From: Setophaga petechia
Lineage: Eukaryota > Chordata > Aves > Passeriformes > Parulidae
Assembly (NCBI GenBank): GCA_024362935.1
Contig: JANCRA010000025.1
Span: forward strand, 13,480,936-13,544,935
Direction: 5' to 3'
DNA: 64,000 nt
Shown here in pieces: positions 51,601 through 62,800 of this stretch. The stretch's first letter is position 1; every line of letters starts with the position of its first letter. The translations under genes were made by a program, and so were the position numbers. The notes beneath the pieces were generated by a model. That model worked only from the letters and a program-made list of their open reading frames with translations. It was not told the DNA's origin and ran no database searches.

Positions 51601-52929
51601 AATTCATGACCTGGGAGCTGCTGTAAGGTGCCCCAGTGAGCAGCTGTGTCTCCAGACCATCAGTCCCAGCTCTTGCAGCATCTGCCATACAGGGCCACCA
51701 AGGTGCTCTCCTGCTGCCTGCAGGCAGCAAGAGGAGCAGGACAGCCCATCCCAGGGAAGGTTGTCACGGCCTTCAGGAATGAAAGAGAGCAAGAGAAGGC
51801 ACCAATTAGGCACTGGGAAGTCATGCTTCAAGGCCACATTTTCTCAAACTACTCATCATGTAGATGTTGGGTAACTTGTGGTCTCCTTTAGCTTTCTGAC
51901 CCACCTGTGCAGGCTGTCATGTGTGCTCATCTGGGTTTTTTTTTTTTTTTTTGCTCCTGTTTGCTTATCCCTGTTGAAGCTGTGGAGGTTACACCTTTAG
52001 TTACTACCATTAAAATTGGCCCTCTGCAGCTGTGACATCTGGGGCTGGAGGGAAAAGCTGTCTCCTTGGCCTTCTGGTAGAAGGACTGCCTGCCAAAGCA
52101 GGGTGCAGGAGCAAGCAGTGTCAGCACTCCTGCCCTCCCTGGCCCCACTCACCCTTCCCAAGCTTTGCTGTGTCTCTCTGCTGGGTTGCCATGGTCAGGG
52201 GGCTGTTGTTACGGGAGATAGGGTCAGGTCAGAGGCCCCAGTAAAGACCCACTTCTATTCATGCATTGGGCTTGTCCTATGAAATCACACTGATGGTGTT
52301 CAGGCCTTGTTGCTGGAAATCACCAAAGTTCCTGGAGCTACAAAACCAAAAGGAATTGTAACTCTGGCAACCTAATGCTTAGAGCTGCTTGAAGTGGTCT
52401 TCTGTACACTCACTACTTGTTTTCCTTGAAATTTTAGAGGCTGGTTAGGGAGATAGCAATGGAAGCAGGAATTAAGGCACTATTTTCTGATTCCAGGGCA
52501 GATTGAAAACCTTTTCTGTTGATCTTTTCTGGGATTTTGTGTGCTCTCAGGGGCACATCTGACCAGGAGATAGCTGTTTAGCAGTGGGTGTATGTGGTGT
52601 GAGGTGAAGCCTCTCTAGTTATGCTGCTGACTAAAAATAGCCAGTGCATAACCCATGTTCACAGTGATCTTGGAACGTTTGGTCTACCAGGAGCCTCCTT
52701 AATATTCCAACACAAATCTTCCCAACTGCCTGTTTTTAAAGCAGAACATGCTACAAATAGCAGGAGCAAATAAGTTTTGCTTTCAAGGATAAGTAGACTG
52801 TGTTCACACAAAACTGGCAGCCCTGAAAAACTTCAGTTTTTCAGACAGACAAATGAGCATCACAATACATTTTAAATGCCCCTACATTTTTCACATGTAT
52901 TATCTTGCATTCACACTAATGACTGTATT
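51601..52929. other. Non-coding sequence with a T17 run
   Basis: The left part (to about 51800) is GC-rich and may be further decayed repeat. A T-run occupies 51936-51952 and an RFX-like half-site lies at 52185-52198. No exon recognised. Confidence 0.5.
51936..51952. repeat. Poly(T) tract
   Basis: Seventeen consecutive T. Seen from the minus strand it is a poly(A) run, but no retro-copied transcript was recognised upstream of it. Confidence 0.9.
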
Positions 52930-53912
52930 AGGTTTTCATGGAAAGGTTTTGGTACCAGAGGGACTTCAGGAGTGGCTTCCATGAGAAGCTCCCAGAAGCT
53001 TCCCCATGCCCAACAGAGCTAATCCCAGCCCAGCTCCAAGGCCTGCTCTGCAAGGCTGAGCACATCAGCAACAGGGGTAGCACCCCAGGGATAACAAATT
53101 TAAAAAGATGGGGGGGAAATATTGCTGGGCAAAAATAATTGTAGCTGGCAAAAGCAGGGAAAATATGTTGCAGGAACAATTCTGCCAACATCAACGTCAT
53201 GGATGAAGGTGGGGGAAGAGAAGGCTCCAGGTGCCAGAGCAGAAATTCCCCTGCAGGCCATGGTGAGGCAGCTGTGCCCCTGCAGCCCTTGGAGGTCCAC
53301 AGTGGAGCAGAAATCCACCTGGGGACGCCACACCAGAGAAAGTGAATGCTTGAAGGAGGCTGTGGCCCCATGGGAAAACTGGGCTGCTGGGAGGATGTGT
53401 GATCCCACGGAGAGAGGAGCCCACCTGGAGCAGCTTTGCTCACAGGAATTGTGACCCTGCTGGGGCAGCCTGCTCCTGAAGCATGGAACTCATGTTGGAG
53501 CAGTTTGTGAGGACCCGCAGCCTCCTGTGGGGGGAGTATGTGGGAGAAGTTCAGGGAGGACTGTCTTCTGTGAGCAGCAGAGAGTGGGGGATCCTCTCCC
53601 CTAGGAAAAAGTAGTGGCAGGACCCACTGACTGCATCCCCTATTACCAATCCCCCTGTGTTGCTGGTGGGGAGGAGGTACAGGAAACAGGGAGTGACGTT
53701 AAGCCCGGAAGAAAGGGGAGGTAGGGGGAAGGTGTTTGTAAGATCTGGTTTGATTTCTCATTATCCTACACTAATTTGATTGGTAGTAAATTAAACTAAT
53801 TTCCCCAAGTCGAGTCTGTTTTGCCCGTGATGGTAATTGAATGATTTCTCCCAGTCCTTATCTCGACCCATGAGCCTTTTGTTATATTTTCTCTCCCCTG
53901 TCTGAGCAGGTG
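52930..53912 (+). mobile_element. Endogenous retrovirus LTR, 3'-truncated
   Basis: Words of a common bird LTR family appear in order: 'ggaaaggttttggtaccaga', 'gcttccatgagaagct', a TATA-like 'gataacaaatttaaaaa' near 53089-53106, several degenerate 'ggagcagtttg...gacc' units (about 53250-53560), 'tttctcattatcctac', 'ccccaagtcgagtctgtttt', 'cttatctcgacccatgagcc' and 'ttatattttctctcccctgt'. The final part of the LTR, after about 53912, is missing and unrelated sequence follows. No internal viral genes are present. The poly(A)-signal region (about 53787) is changed from AATAAA-like to AGTAAA. The 171-codon frame on the minus strand (52928-53443) is a shadow of this GC-rich repeat, not a gene. The class is uncertain. 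Confidence 0.85.
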
Positions 53913-55234
53913 ATGAAAAACCCTCAGGAGGCCCACAGATTTATGCAGGAGGTTTTTGTTAAACCTTATTTGGGCTATAGAGTTTTCTGATCCCTTAATA
54001 TGAAAAGGAAAAAGTTTCCCTCCAAAATCAAATCTTTTCCCAATTTTGTTTCTAGTTCATGACCAATGGAATATTTTCAGGCCTCAAAATAGATTTACAT
54101 TTCATATAGACACAGGCTCTGGTTGAGTCTTATTTTATCATCTGTTCTTAACTTAATGATGAGGCCAAGGAGTAAAGTTTGGATCCAGTTTTGGAGGAGG
54201 AAAGTATGTGTTGCAATGAAGGCTGTATTTGTGATGGTGTTAAGTTTTTGGCTAAATTTAGCAAGTCTACTTTAAGATTCAGAAATGACATTTTTTGTGT
54301 AAAGAATTGATACAAAAGTCCGTGTGCTTTTAAATATATGGATTTCATTTAGAAATCTGACAGCCAGATTTGAAAACACTTAGCTGTGACACAGAATTAC
54401 TCTGTTAAATATCAGGGACAAGAATTAGCAAAGATGGGAACCAGATGCAAGAGCATGTTTTAGATCAATCCCAGCATTCGAGGGGGGAGTGCTGCTTCTC
54501 TCACCTGTGCAATGGCTGCTCTGCACTGGAGCTGATCAGCTTTCCTGCAGCTCTCCCAGCAGGCAGCTGCCCTGACAGCATCACACTCCTGCTGCCTCAA
54601 GAAGGCAGAGCTGGAAGGATGAAGCTCCTGTTTACTTTTCAAATGCTGCTCTGGCCAATACACTGAAAGACAGAAAAACAGGCATGTTGAATTTGTAACA
54701 ATCCAACAGCTTTTCATGTTGGTTCTAACACTGGATGCCTCCTTGTTTATTTTGCTGTAGCACATGTGTTTGAGAAAAACCTGTGACTGTTACAAGGGGC
54801 AATTATTTGCTCTGACAGTGGTGGCTTTCAGTGCTTAAAACAAGACTTAACAAGCACATAACATCCCTGTAGAGTGTTTTCAGGAATTGCTCTGTAGCAA
54901 CAGAGGGAAGGAACGAGCAAAGGCAGAGCATGTTCTGCCTTCTGCCTGACTTGAGATAAATGACAGTAATCACATAGACAGTAATCTGGCCTTTTCTGCT
55001 CTGCCCACCTGCTGCTGCTGTTGTCATGCTCTGCACTCTGCTGCCATCCTCCGTGACAGCAGCGCCTCCAGCTTGGCACTGCTGGGAATAATTAGGGGTG
55101 GCACAGCTCTGCAGCTGCTGCAGCAGTAGTGGGGGCACAGAGCTGGGCTGGAGCAAAGCTGGCAGGAAATTGGCTGAGCTGTCATGCCTGCAGCAGTGGG
55201 GGGTTTAGCTCTAGCGTGATCTGAGGGCATGAAA
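53913..55234. other. Non-coding sequence between LTR and CR1
   Basis: No exon recognised. The right part (about 55020-55230) is GC-rich with CTG/CAG words and might be more decayed CR1, but it could not be followed. Confidence 0.5.
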
Positions 55235-55975
55235 GGGAAGTTTTTCCATCGGGGGAATGAGAGGCTGGAGGGCAGCCCTGCAGACAGGGATCGGGGGGTT
55301 CTGGTGAATGACAAGTTAAATATGAGAGAGCAGTGCCCTGGCAGCCAGGAGGGACATCTGTGTCCAGGGGGCAGGTACAGCATGGCTGGCCAGGCAAGGG
55401 AGGGGATTGTCCTGCTCTGCACTGGGGCAGCCTCACCTTGAATGTTGTGTTTGGGGCAGTTTGGGGTGCCACAATGTTAAAAAGACATTGGGCCATTAAA
55501 GAGTGTCCAGTGGAGGGAAACAGAGGTGGTGAAGGGCCTTGAGGGGAAGTCGTGTGAGGTGAGGCTGAGGGCACTTGTTCTGTTCAGCCTGGAGAAGAGG
55601 AGAATGAGGGGAGAACTCATGGTGACCTTAAACATCCTCACAAGGGGAAGAGGAGGGAGAGGCACTGACCTCTTCTCCCTGGTGACCAGTGACAGGACCC
55701 AAGGGAATGGCCTGAAACCTTCTCCCTGGTGACCAGTGACAGGACTCAAGGGAATGGCCTGAAGCTGTGCCAGGGCAGGTCTGGGTTGGGCTGGGTACCA
55801 GGAAAAGGTTTTTCCCCCAGGGGGTGGTTGGGCACTCCAGCCTGCCAGAGCTCAAGGAGCATTTGGACAATGCTCTCAGCACAATGGAATTCTTGGGGAT
55901 GATGCTGCAAAGGGCCAGCAGTCGGCCTTGATGATCCTGATGGATCCCTTCTGATTTGGGGCATTCTGAGTCCAT
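55235..55975 (+). repeat. CR1 LINE, 3' part of the reverse-transcriptase ORF plus 3' UTR
   Basis: The longest CR1 copy here, running from the end of ORF2 into the 3' UTR. The translated remnant still shows the family words GVLVNDKLNM (about 55290) and LFSLEKRRMRGEL (about 55580). At least two frameshifts and in-frame stops (for example near 55439 and 55478) break it, so no active reverse transcriptase is encoded. The 3' UTR words 'ggtttttcccccagggggtg' and 'gatgatcctgatggatccct' follow, and the copy ends near 55972 with 'ggcattctga', a degraded form of the usual tail. A 47-bp tandem duplication lies inside (55672-55765). The 5' end is truncated, as usual for CR1. Long minus-strand frames here (up to 151 codons) are antisense shadows. 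Confidence 0.93.
55672..55765 (+). repeat. 47-bp tandem duplication inside CR1
   Basis: Positions 55672-55718 and 55719-55765 are the same 47-bp unit with two differences (C/T and A/G). Other CR1 copies have this segment once, so the duplication happened in this copy after insertion or in its source. Confidence 0.9.
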
Positions 55976-58900
55976 CAAGTCCATGACTGTGTGACAGGGG
56001 AGAGAACAGGACATCATGAGAAATCCAGCCACAGTCTGAGGTGAGGATTGCCGGAATGTAGCTCTGATGGCAGGCCTTGGCACCTTTAGGTACAGTCATG
56101 ATCCTTTAAAATGACCTCTGCCCCATGCAAGGGGAGGCCAAATCCTCCTGATTTCTGTCCTGATTTCTCCTGATGATTCAAAGGGCAGGCACTGTCAGAT
56201 TTCAACCTGTAGCAGATCTTAAAACTCTTCAATACATCTCAGCTGTAATTAATAAAGAAACACAAGCCTTTAAGTGTGGAGTAAGTTTTTTTAAATAACT
56301 GTTAGTAGGGGATTTAAGAATAGAAATCCTACTGTATGTAGCTAATTGAAAAATTGATTGGGATATGGAGACTATGTAATGAATGAGCTGGTAAAGAGGG
56401 CAGGGTAAAGAGTAGCAACTTGTAGGATATATAGGTTTCCCCAGGCTCTGAGTTCACAGGCTGAATATTGAAAGACATTTCTAAGATATATAAATCTACA
56501 TGTTTGTTCTGAGGGTGTACTACACTGTCTTGTGTATGTGTATCTATGCATATATTCATATGTATTTTTATATATACACTTTAACACATATTCAGTGTAA
56601 AACTGTACACTGCCATGACAGCATCCAATCATTTTGGGCTGATGGATTGAAGCACGTGTAACACAAAAGATTATTTTCCAGAGTAGATAAGCTGGAACTG
56701 ATCTTAAAATATGAAATAAATAGGGAGAGTCTCTTTCTGTATCTTTACTGAAAGTTACTATTTGGGATCTTCTGACATGGAAGATGCTTAGGATTTATCA
56801 TCCATCAGTACCAGTGCCATGGGTGGACATCTGTGGATCATGGTTTTGAGTTCTCCCATAGTTTCTATTGCTCACTTTAGACTTGCTGTAATCAGTCCTT
56901 GCGTGGCTTCCAGAAATGAGCACCCAGAACAGAAGCCTTCCACAGAATGGAAGGATGATTTTGCACATTAACTTTTCTTAAACAAATCAATATTTCAATA
57001 TCAGTGATGACTTTATTGTGAAGTAATCTCTAAAACAGGGCTCCTACCGGTTTAAACCTTGTTTCATCTAAGTCTAGTTTTTCTACATTTGCAGCACATA
57101 AGAATGCCTTACATTCATTACTGAAGTCAAGTTGTACAGCTCTTGTCTCTTCTCTCTCTGCTACCAGGTCCTAAAGAGAAATTAGATTGGTGTGTGAGGA
57201 TTTTTTCCACAAGAAATCTCTGCTGGATGTTGATAATTACCTCTATATAGTTACAAACATCTCATAATTTGTTCCAGAAATTAAACTGCCTGTTTCTAGT
57301 TCACTTAATTCTTCTTTAATGTCTTTTAAGAAATAAAAAGCTAGAGAATGGGTAAGATATTAGAAATCACATCTACCTTTCTTGCTGAGTTATCAAAATG
57401 ACTGCTAAAAGCTCCAGATCTCATCAGTCAAACCTTTAGGTTTTGTCTGGAATGAAGCTGATTAGATCTAGGAAATTTGAAAACAATTGAATTTAACCAA
57501 TACTTGTTTATTGGGGGAGGTTTTTTCCATTCAAGACTTAGCTCTTGTTCTTCTGTGACTGGAATCAGAGCTGATATCTGTCTGATGAAAGCTTGTCTTT
57601 TGTGATGATCAACACACAAAAAAGCATTAACAACTTGACCCTTTTGACCTCATTCATCAATGACTTTCATGCTCAGTTTCACAGCAGAATACTCTTGAGC
57701 CTTCCTTTATTGTTCATCCCTTTACTGAATGATTTCTTAATGTTTCTTGCTGGTTACATCCAACTTTGTACCCTGAACACTGTTAGTGAGTAACACTGTG
57801 TATTTTAATGTAATCTTGTTGTGCTTTGGTACATTTTCGTGGTAATCTGATTTGTTTTGTAGTGCTGGTTTGCTTCCTTCTCATTTTTCAGGTCAGTGAA
57901 GTGCTCATGGTCTAGTCAAGGTTACTGTGTTACTTTTCTCCATCATGAAACAGCTGGCACATAAGGCCATAAGAATTATTTCACTAAAGAGCTTCCATCT
58001 CTTTTGATGGAATGCCTTTTTTCCTTAGACCATCCTCTGGAGACCTTTTCTGCCAACCCTCTGGGATTGCTGAAGTGTACTCCCTTGAGGTCCATTCCTT
58101 TGACTTTCCTGTTGTGCTCCCTTCCCATTCTAGGTTGTTAGGAGTGGGAAAAGGAAAAACTCTGAATACTTTTAACTTTTTCCGTGTAAGCAGTGCCACC
58201 AGATTTTTCTCATATTGTCCCAGATTTTACATACAGGAGGATACTCGTTCACATCCCCTCCCTTTCTCAGGTGCCCAAGTTCAGAGATTAGTTTCTATCA
58301 GCTCTTGGAACAGTTGATAAGAAGTCATGGGATGTGTGTTTGTGTTAGCAGTGTGGATTCACTTTCTTTGAGTTACAGTCTAGCAGAGCCCCTCAACTCA
58401 ATACTTAAGGTAGGGTTTTAAATTTGGTGCTCAGATTTTGGCAGTATTCCATGTGATGTCATTCTTTGAACCCTCCCCAAGTCCATTTCAGCTTTGTGTT
58501 GCATTGCAATGTCTCTTTGGGACAGAAATGGAAGACCTGAAGGCAAGAAATGCCATGTGGGAAGTCACAATGCACTGTGCAATTTTCTGCTTTCTGGCTG
58601 ATAAATTATTGTGTCTTCAGTGTGCTCTGGCATGCAGTGCAATTTGTCCATGCAGCAGTGATGATAGGTTGTCCTGAGCTAATGATCAGGTCTCCTTTGT
58701 TTAGACTCCTCAGCCTTTTAGGGAAGTCTTAAGAAAGAGTTCTTATCTCTTTGTCAGTTTTTATTCATGTTTTATCATAAATGGAGAAAGCTCTTAGTCT
58801 TGAGAGTGATCACATTAAGGGTGATCACGTTAAGAGGCAACCCAAGAGAGGAAAAAGTAATCAGTGGCCTTTGCAGTGACAGATTGTCCTGTGCGTCTCA

Positions 58901-61900
58901 AGAAAACAGTTAATGGAATGTTGCAAAATACTTAGGAAAGGAAAGCTGCCTTTTCTGTCATACATCTGAGACCTTGTGCCACCAAAAAGCAGCACCTCTG
59001 GCTTTGCCCTGGAGTTCTCTCAGCCTTTCTGCATCAGTGTGCAATTTCACACCCTGTTTGTGCCCTGTGCCTTCCACCTTGCAGTCAGGACACCACCCAG
59101 AGCAGGATTCCAGGCTGCTATCCTGTCTCCCCTTTCCATCTTCCACTTGTTCCTCACCATATAGAAAAGGTTTCTTTCACACTGAAAACTGGCTGGCCAA
59201 ATCACAATTGCCTTGCAGAAAAATGCTGAAGAGAATGAGCTCAGCTCTTCAGCTTTAGACCAGCATTTTGAGTGATTTAGATTTGATTATTTGCACCAAA
59301 ACTATTAATTAACTCTCATTCTTGAGGGACTGGGGCTGTTTTCTGATGACAGATGGAGCAGTATTGTTCCACAGCAAAATCAGAGGCTGGAGGTTGGTTG
59401 TCACCTCTTGAATGTTTGTAGTAGTAAAATGTTTTCCCGTTCTCAGTATGATCTGTCATCTTTCCCTGCAAAATATAACACTCCCTTATGGATGATTTAA
59501 TTCAATTTAAGAGTTTTCTTGACTTTCTGCTTCAAGATTCCCTTATCCTTGCTTTAGGGATTTGCTTCATCATGTTAGTCTAACTTCTGACTATTTCAAG
59601 ATCAGTTTTAAGTAATCAAATTAATATAGATGCAGTAGAACATCTCACCTACCTAGAACTTTTAAGGAGGTTTTGCAGCTGATTTCAATGAAAATACCCT
59701 CTCAGTTTATTGGGAGGGTACTCTCAATTTAGCAAAGACTTTTTTTTCCCCCAATATTTTTTTTCCTATGTCAACAAGGTATAGCCCAATGAGATTGGTG
59801 ACTGCAGCTCTGAGACACTGCAGCATGTTCTGTACAACTAGGAACTCCATGGAGCTAGTCATTAATATTTCCATGAAAATGATATTTTTTAAATAACTGG
59901 ATTCATCAAAACTGAAGCAGTTCACGTCACAAGTTAGTTTGGATTAATTTTTCAAGACAAATATTTTTGGGGGAGAAGAAATTTTCCAAATTTGAAATAC
60001 ATCTATTTTGACTTTTTTTTTATTTAAAAATATCTCTTTTTTATTTCAAGATGACCTTTCCTTTAGAGAACTAAGCTAATTGTCATTAAAAAAATTCAAT
60101 ACTTAATAGTTTGAGTAACATGAACAGATTTTTTTTTTTTTTCCTTCTTCTGGGACAGAAAATTATATTTCTGCATAGCCACAGATGTTGACTGCTATTG
60201 ACTGGCAGGGGAGCCAAGAGCCTGAACTGAAGCATAATACAGGGTTTAGTGAGGGTTTCATGGTAAGAAACTTCTTGCCTTTTTCTATTCAATTACACAG
60301 TCTGGGAAAAAAGAGCCCCTTGCTACACAAGATAATTACTGTAGCTTTTTTTATAATTGTATTTATAGTTGTAGATCAGCCACTCTTTCAGCACTGATAG
60401 CAATTCCTTCAGAAACAAACCCGACCCCTAAATTTGGAATGATGCTTGTCATAAGTGCAGCACATGTTTTCAAGAAACTTTACTCCTTTTCCCCCTTTCT
60501 CGTGAAATTTTAATGTGTGTTTTGTGAGTGCTCACCAGGCTGTGGACTGAAGTGGGGTATTATTATATTAATGTTTTGAACAATTCCTATGGGAGATCCA
60601 AAAGAAGATCTTGTATTCTGCAAAGTAAGTAAGTATCAGAAAGATGTGCAAGTGTTTATGGCAGAAAGAGCTTTTCTAAATGAACTCAGCTATCTAACAG
60701 CAAATGCCACAGCTATTTTTGTTAGACTCTCCAAAATCTTATATTTCTCAAGGAACATCTGCCAGGGCAAAAACTGACTTGAGTTTTCCAAAGCACTCTG
60801 TCTAGAAAATATAAAATTTCTTTAGCCCATCAAACCATGGGTATTCCTTGTAAAAAAAAACCTTGTATTTTCCTACCAGGGTAGAATATCCACATTTTAT
60901 TTAAGGCTGCTGTGTGTTGATCCCACCACTGAGAGCCCCTCTTTCTTGATACAGAGCTACTTGTTGAAAATTCTGCAATACTTAGTGGGTGGAAGTTCAC
61001 TGTCAACTGATCCCCTTTGCAATGTGCAATTCATTTGCCTTCTCTCTTCAGGATCAGTGCTGACTACTTATTCCCTACCCTCATCCCTGATATTTTCTTC
61101 CTCTTGCTTATTTATGCCCTTTTCTGTCTCTGCTTGTGATGAGTGTGGAAATTCACAGGGGGATTTTTGAGAGGCACATAACTGAGGCACAGAGATTCCC
61201 ACAATATCTGTGGATTCTTCACTGTGTTTATCTGGTCTTCTTCTGCACAAACTATCCAGATTCCTCCTTTCCCAGCAAGTTTCTTACCTCCATGAGGCCT
61301 CTGAGCACTAAATTCAGCTTTAGCTCTGCTCAAGAGTCTTTGAGCCTTTTTGTTTGTTGTGTGTCTCTCAGCCTCTGTGTCATGTAAGATAAAGGCCCAA
61401 TTTCTGACCTCTTTGCCTCTTTGTGTGGATGTTCACCCCTGTTCATGTCCCAGCCTTCTGCACAGTCTGTGGGAAGCTCCTTTAGGCCATCCTGTCTGTG
61501 GAAAGCCTCCTTTTCTCCTCGAAGGAAGCATCAAGGTTCAAAGAGGGCCCATTTTCCTTCACTGGGAGGTAGACAATGATATGAGGGATTGCTCTTGTGT
61601 GCTGAAGCATCCCATGGATCTCAAATTGCAGCATTAATAATCTCTAGATTCCACTTGGTGTTAAGCCTGAAGCTAAAAGTGATTATCATCTAGATAAGAG
61701 TCTAAATCTGTGCTTTGGAGGATCCTGGCAGTAGGAGGAAAACACAGGGGGTGCTGAGGAGTGACAATAAAGGTCAAAGATTGTAAAGGAAAAATGGTGG
61801 AGAGGAAGAGGAGGAAGAAGCTGCTGTGAAGTTCCCCTTTCAGTAGCATAGTTAGAACTCATGGCTAGGGATTCTGGCTTCTTGTTCCCTCACCCATGGC

Positions 61901-62619
61901 AGACAAGCCTGACTTAGGGAGTTTAGCCTGCATTTTCTTATCAGCTGCAGTACATTAGCACTGATTTATAAAATAAGGACAAAATCAATGTCAGGTAACA
62001 CCAGGACACACCAAGATTCAAAGGCAGTGTTTACTGTTCTGCATTTTTTGCATGTGGATGTCATTGAGGTCCATACTGTCCCAGCAGCTACTCTTCATTG
62101 CTCCAGCATTGTACCTTCACTCATCACCTTGACACACTTGTTATATAAGAAAGCTGAAGTCACACTTTTTTCCCTGTGTAATCCTTGCCAGTTGTTCCAT
62201 TTAGGTCTCCCTGCACCTTCCCATGAGATGCTATGTGCATAGAGGATCTCTGTGATGAGACAGACACAACAGCAGATGAAGCCTTGATAATATTCAAGGA
62301 GCTATGGAAGTCTTTGAGATGCTTTTGGACAGTGAGGGCAAAGTAAAAAGAAGCCCCTATGTTTAAAGAAGCAACATGAAATAATCCACTAGAAGTACAT
62401 GATATCATTTTGGGGAAGATATGTATTCTCAGTCATGGGACAGATAATTTAGGAAAAGAGGTAGAGGAGGACCTGCTGCAGTTATACATCTAAATGCACA
62501 ACAGCACATCCATCAGCAGTGCTACTTGTGAAAGATTCCTGCATTACTGAGGGGACCACACTACTGAGCATGTCCAGAAATCATTTCATCACATGTTTAT
62601 TTCCAAGAGATATCAGATT
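55976..62619. other. Long non-coding stretch with no gene seen
   Basis: No exon, RNA gene or clear repeat recognised. It contains a TATG/ATAT-rich part near 56530-56580 followed by a short hairpin (56593-56612), a 15-bp tandem repeat at 58806-58835, and poly(T) runs near 59739, 60014 and 60129. Confidence 0.5.
58806..58835. repeat. 15-bp tandem repeat carrying GTGATCAC palindromes
   Basis: GTGATCACATTAAGG (58806-58820) is followed directly by GTGATCACGTTAAGA (58821-58835), 13 of 15 identical. Each unit starts with the 8-bp palindrome GTGATCAC. Confidence 0.8.
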
Positions 62620-62800
62620 ATTTTAGTGGCAACAGTCTGGTGCCAGTTTGCAATTAGTTGGCTTTGTGTTTTAGGATAAGACATCTAACTTCCCTGAGCC
62701 TATGTTTAACCATCCATAAATGAGAATAATTCTCACACATCTTCCAGGCTGCTGAAATGTTTAATTAATTAGTGTTTCAAAACTGTTCTGGATGATGCAG
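62620..62800 (+). repeat. MIR-like ancient SINE
   Basis: The order 'acatctaacttccctgagcc', 'tatgtttaaccatccataaa', 'tgagaataattctcacacat' and 'gctgctgaaatgtttaatta' follows the MIR core and its 3' part: the phrase ending in CTGAGCCT, then an A-rich phrase, then the ATAAT phrase and the AAATG-TTAAT phrase. MIR is a tRNA-derived SINE of early amniotes, kept in birds only as rare, highly diverged copies. The tRNA-like head could not be followed with confidence. Confidence 0.55.

Noticed and set aside
52928..53443. Open frame of 171 codons, minus strand
   Set aside because: It is antisense to an endogenous retrovirus LTR and produced by its GC-rich sequence.
55024..56099. Several minus-strand frames of 117-151 codons
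   Set aside because: They lie antisense to, or beside, the CR1 copy and have no independent support.
60589..60777. Possible small coding exon (62 codons)
   Set aside because: The translation looks protein-like at first sight, but no family was recognised and there are no convincing flanking splice sites.
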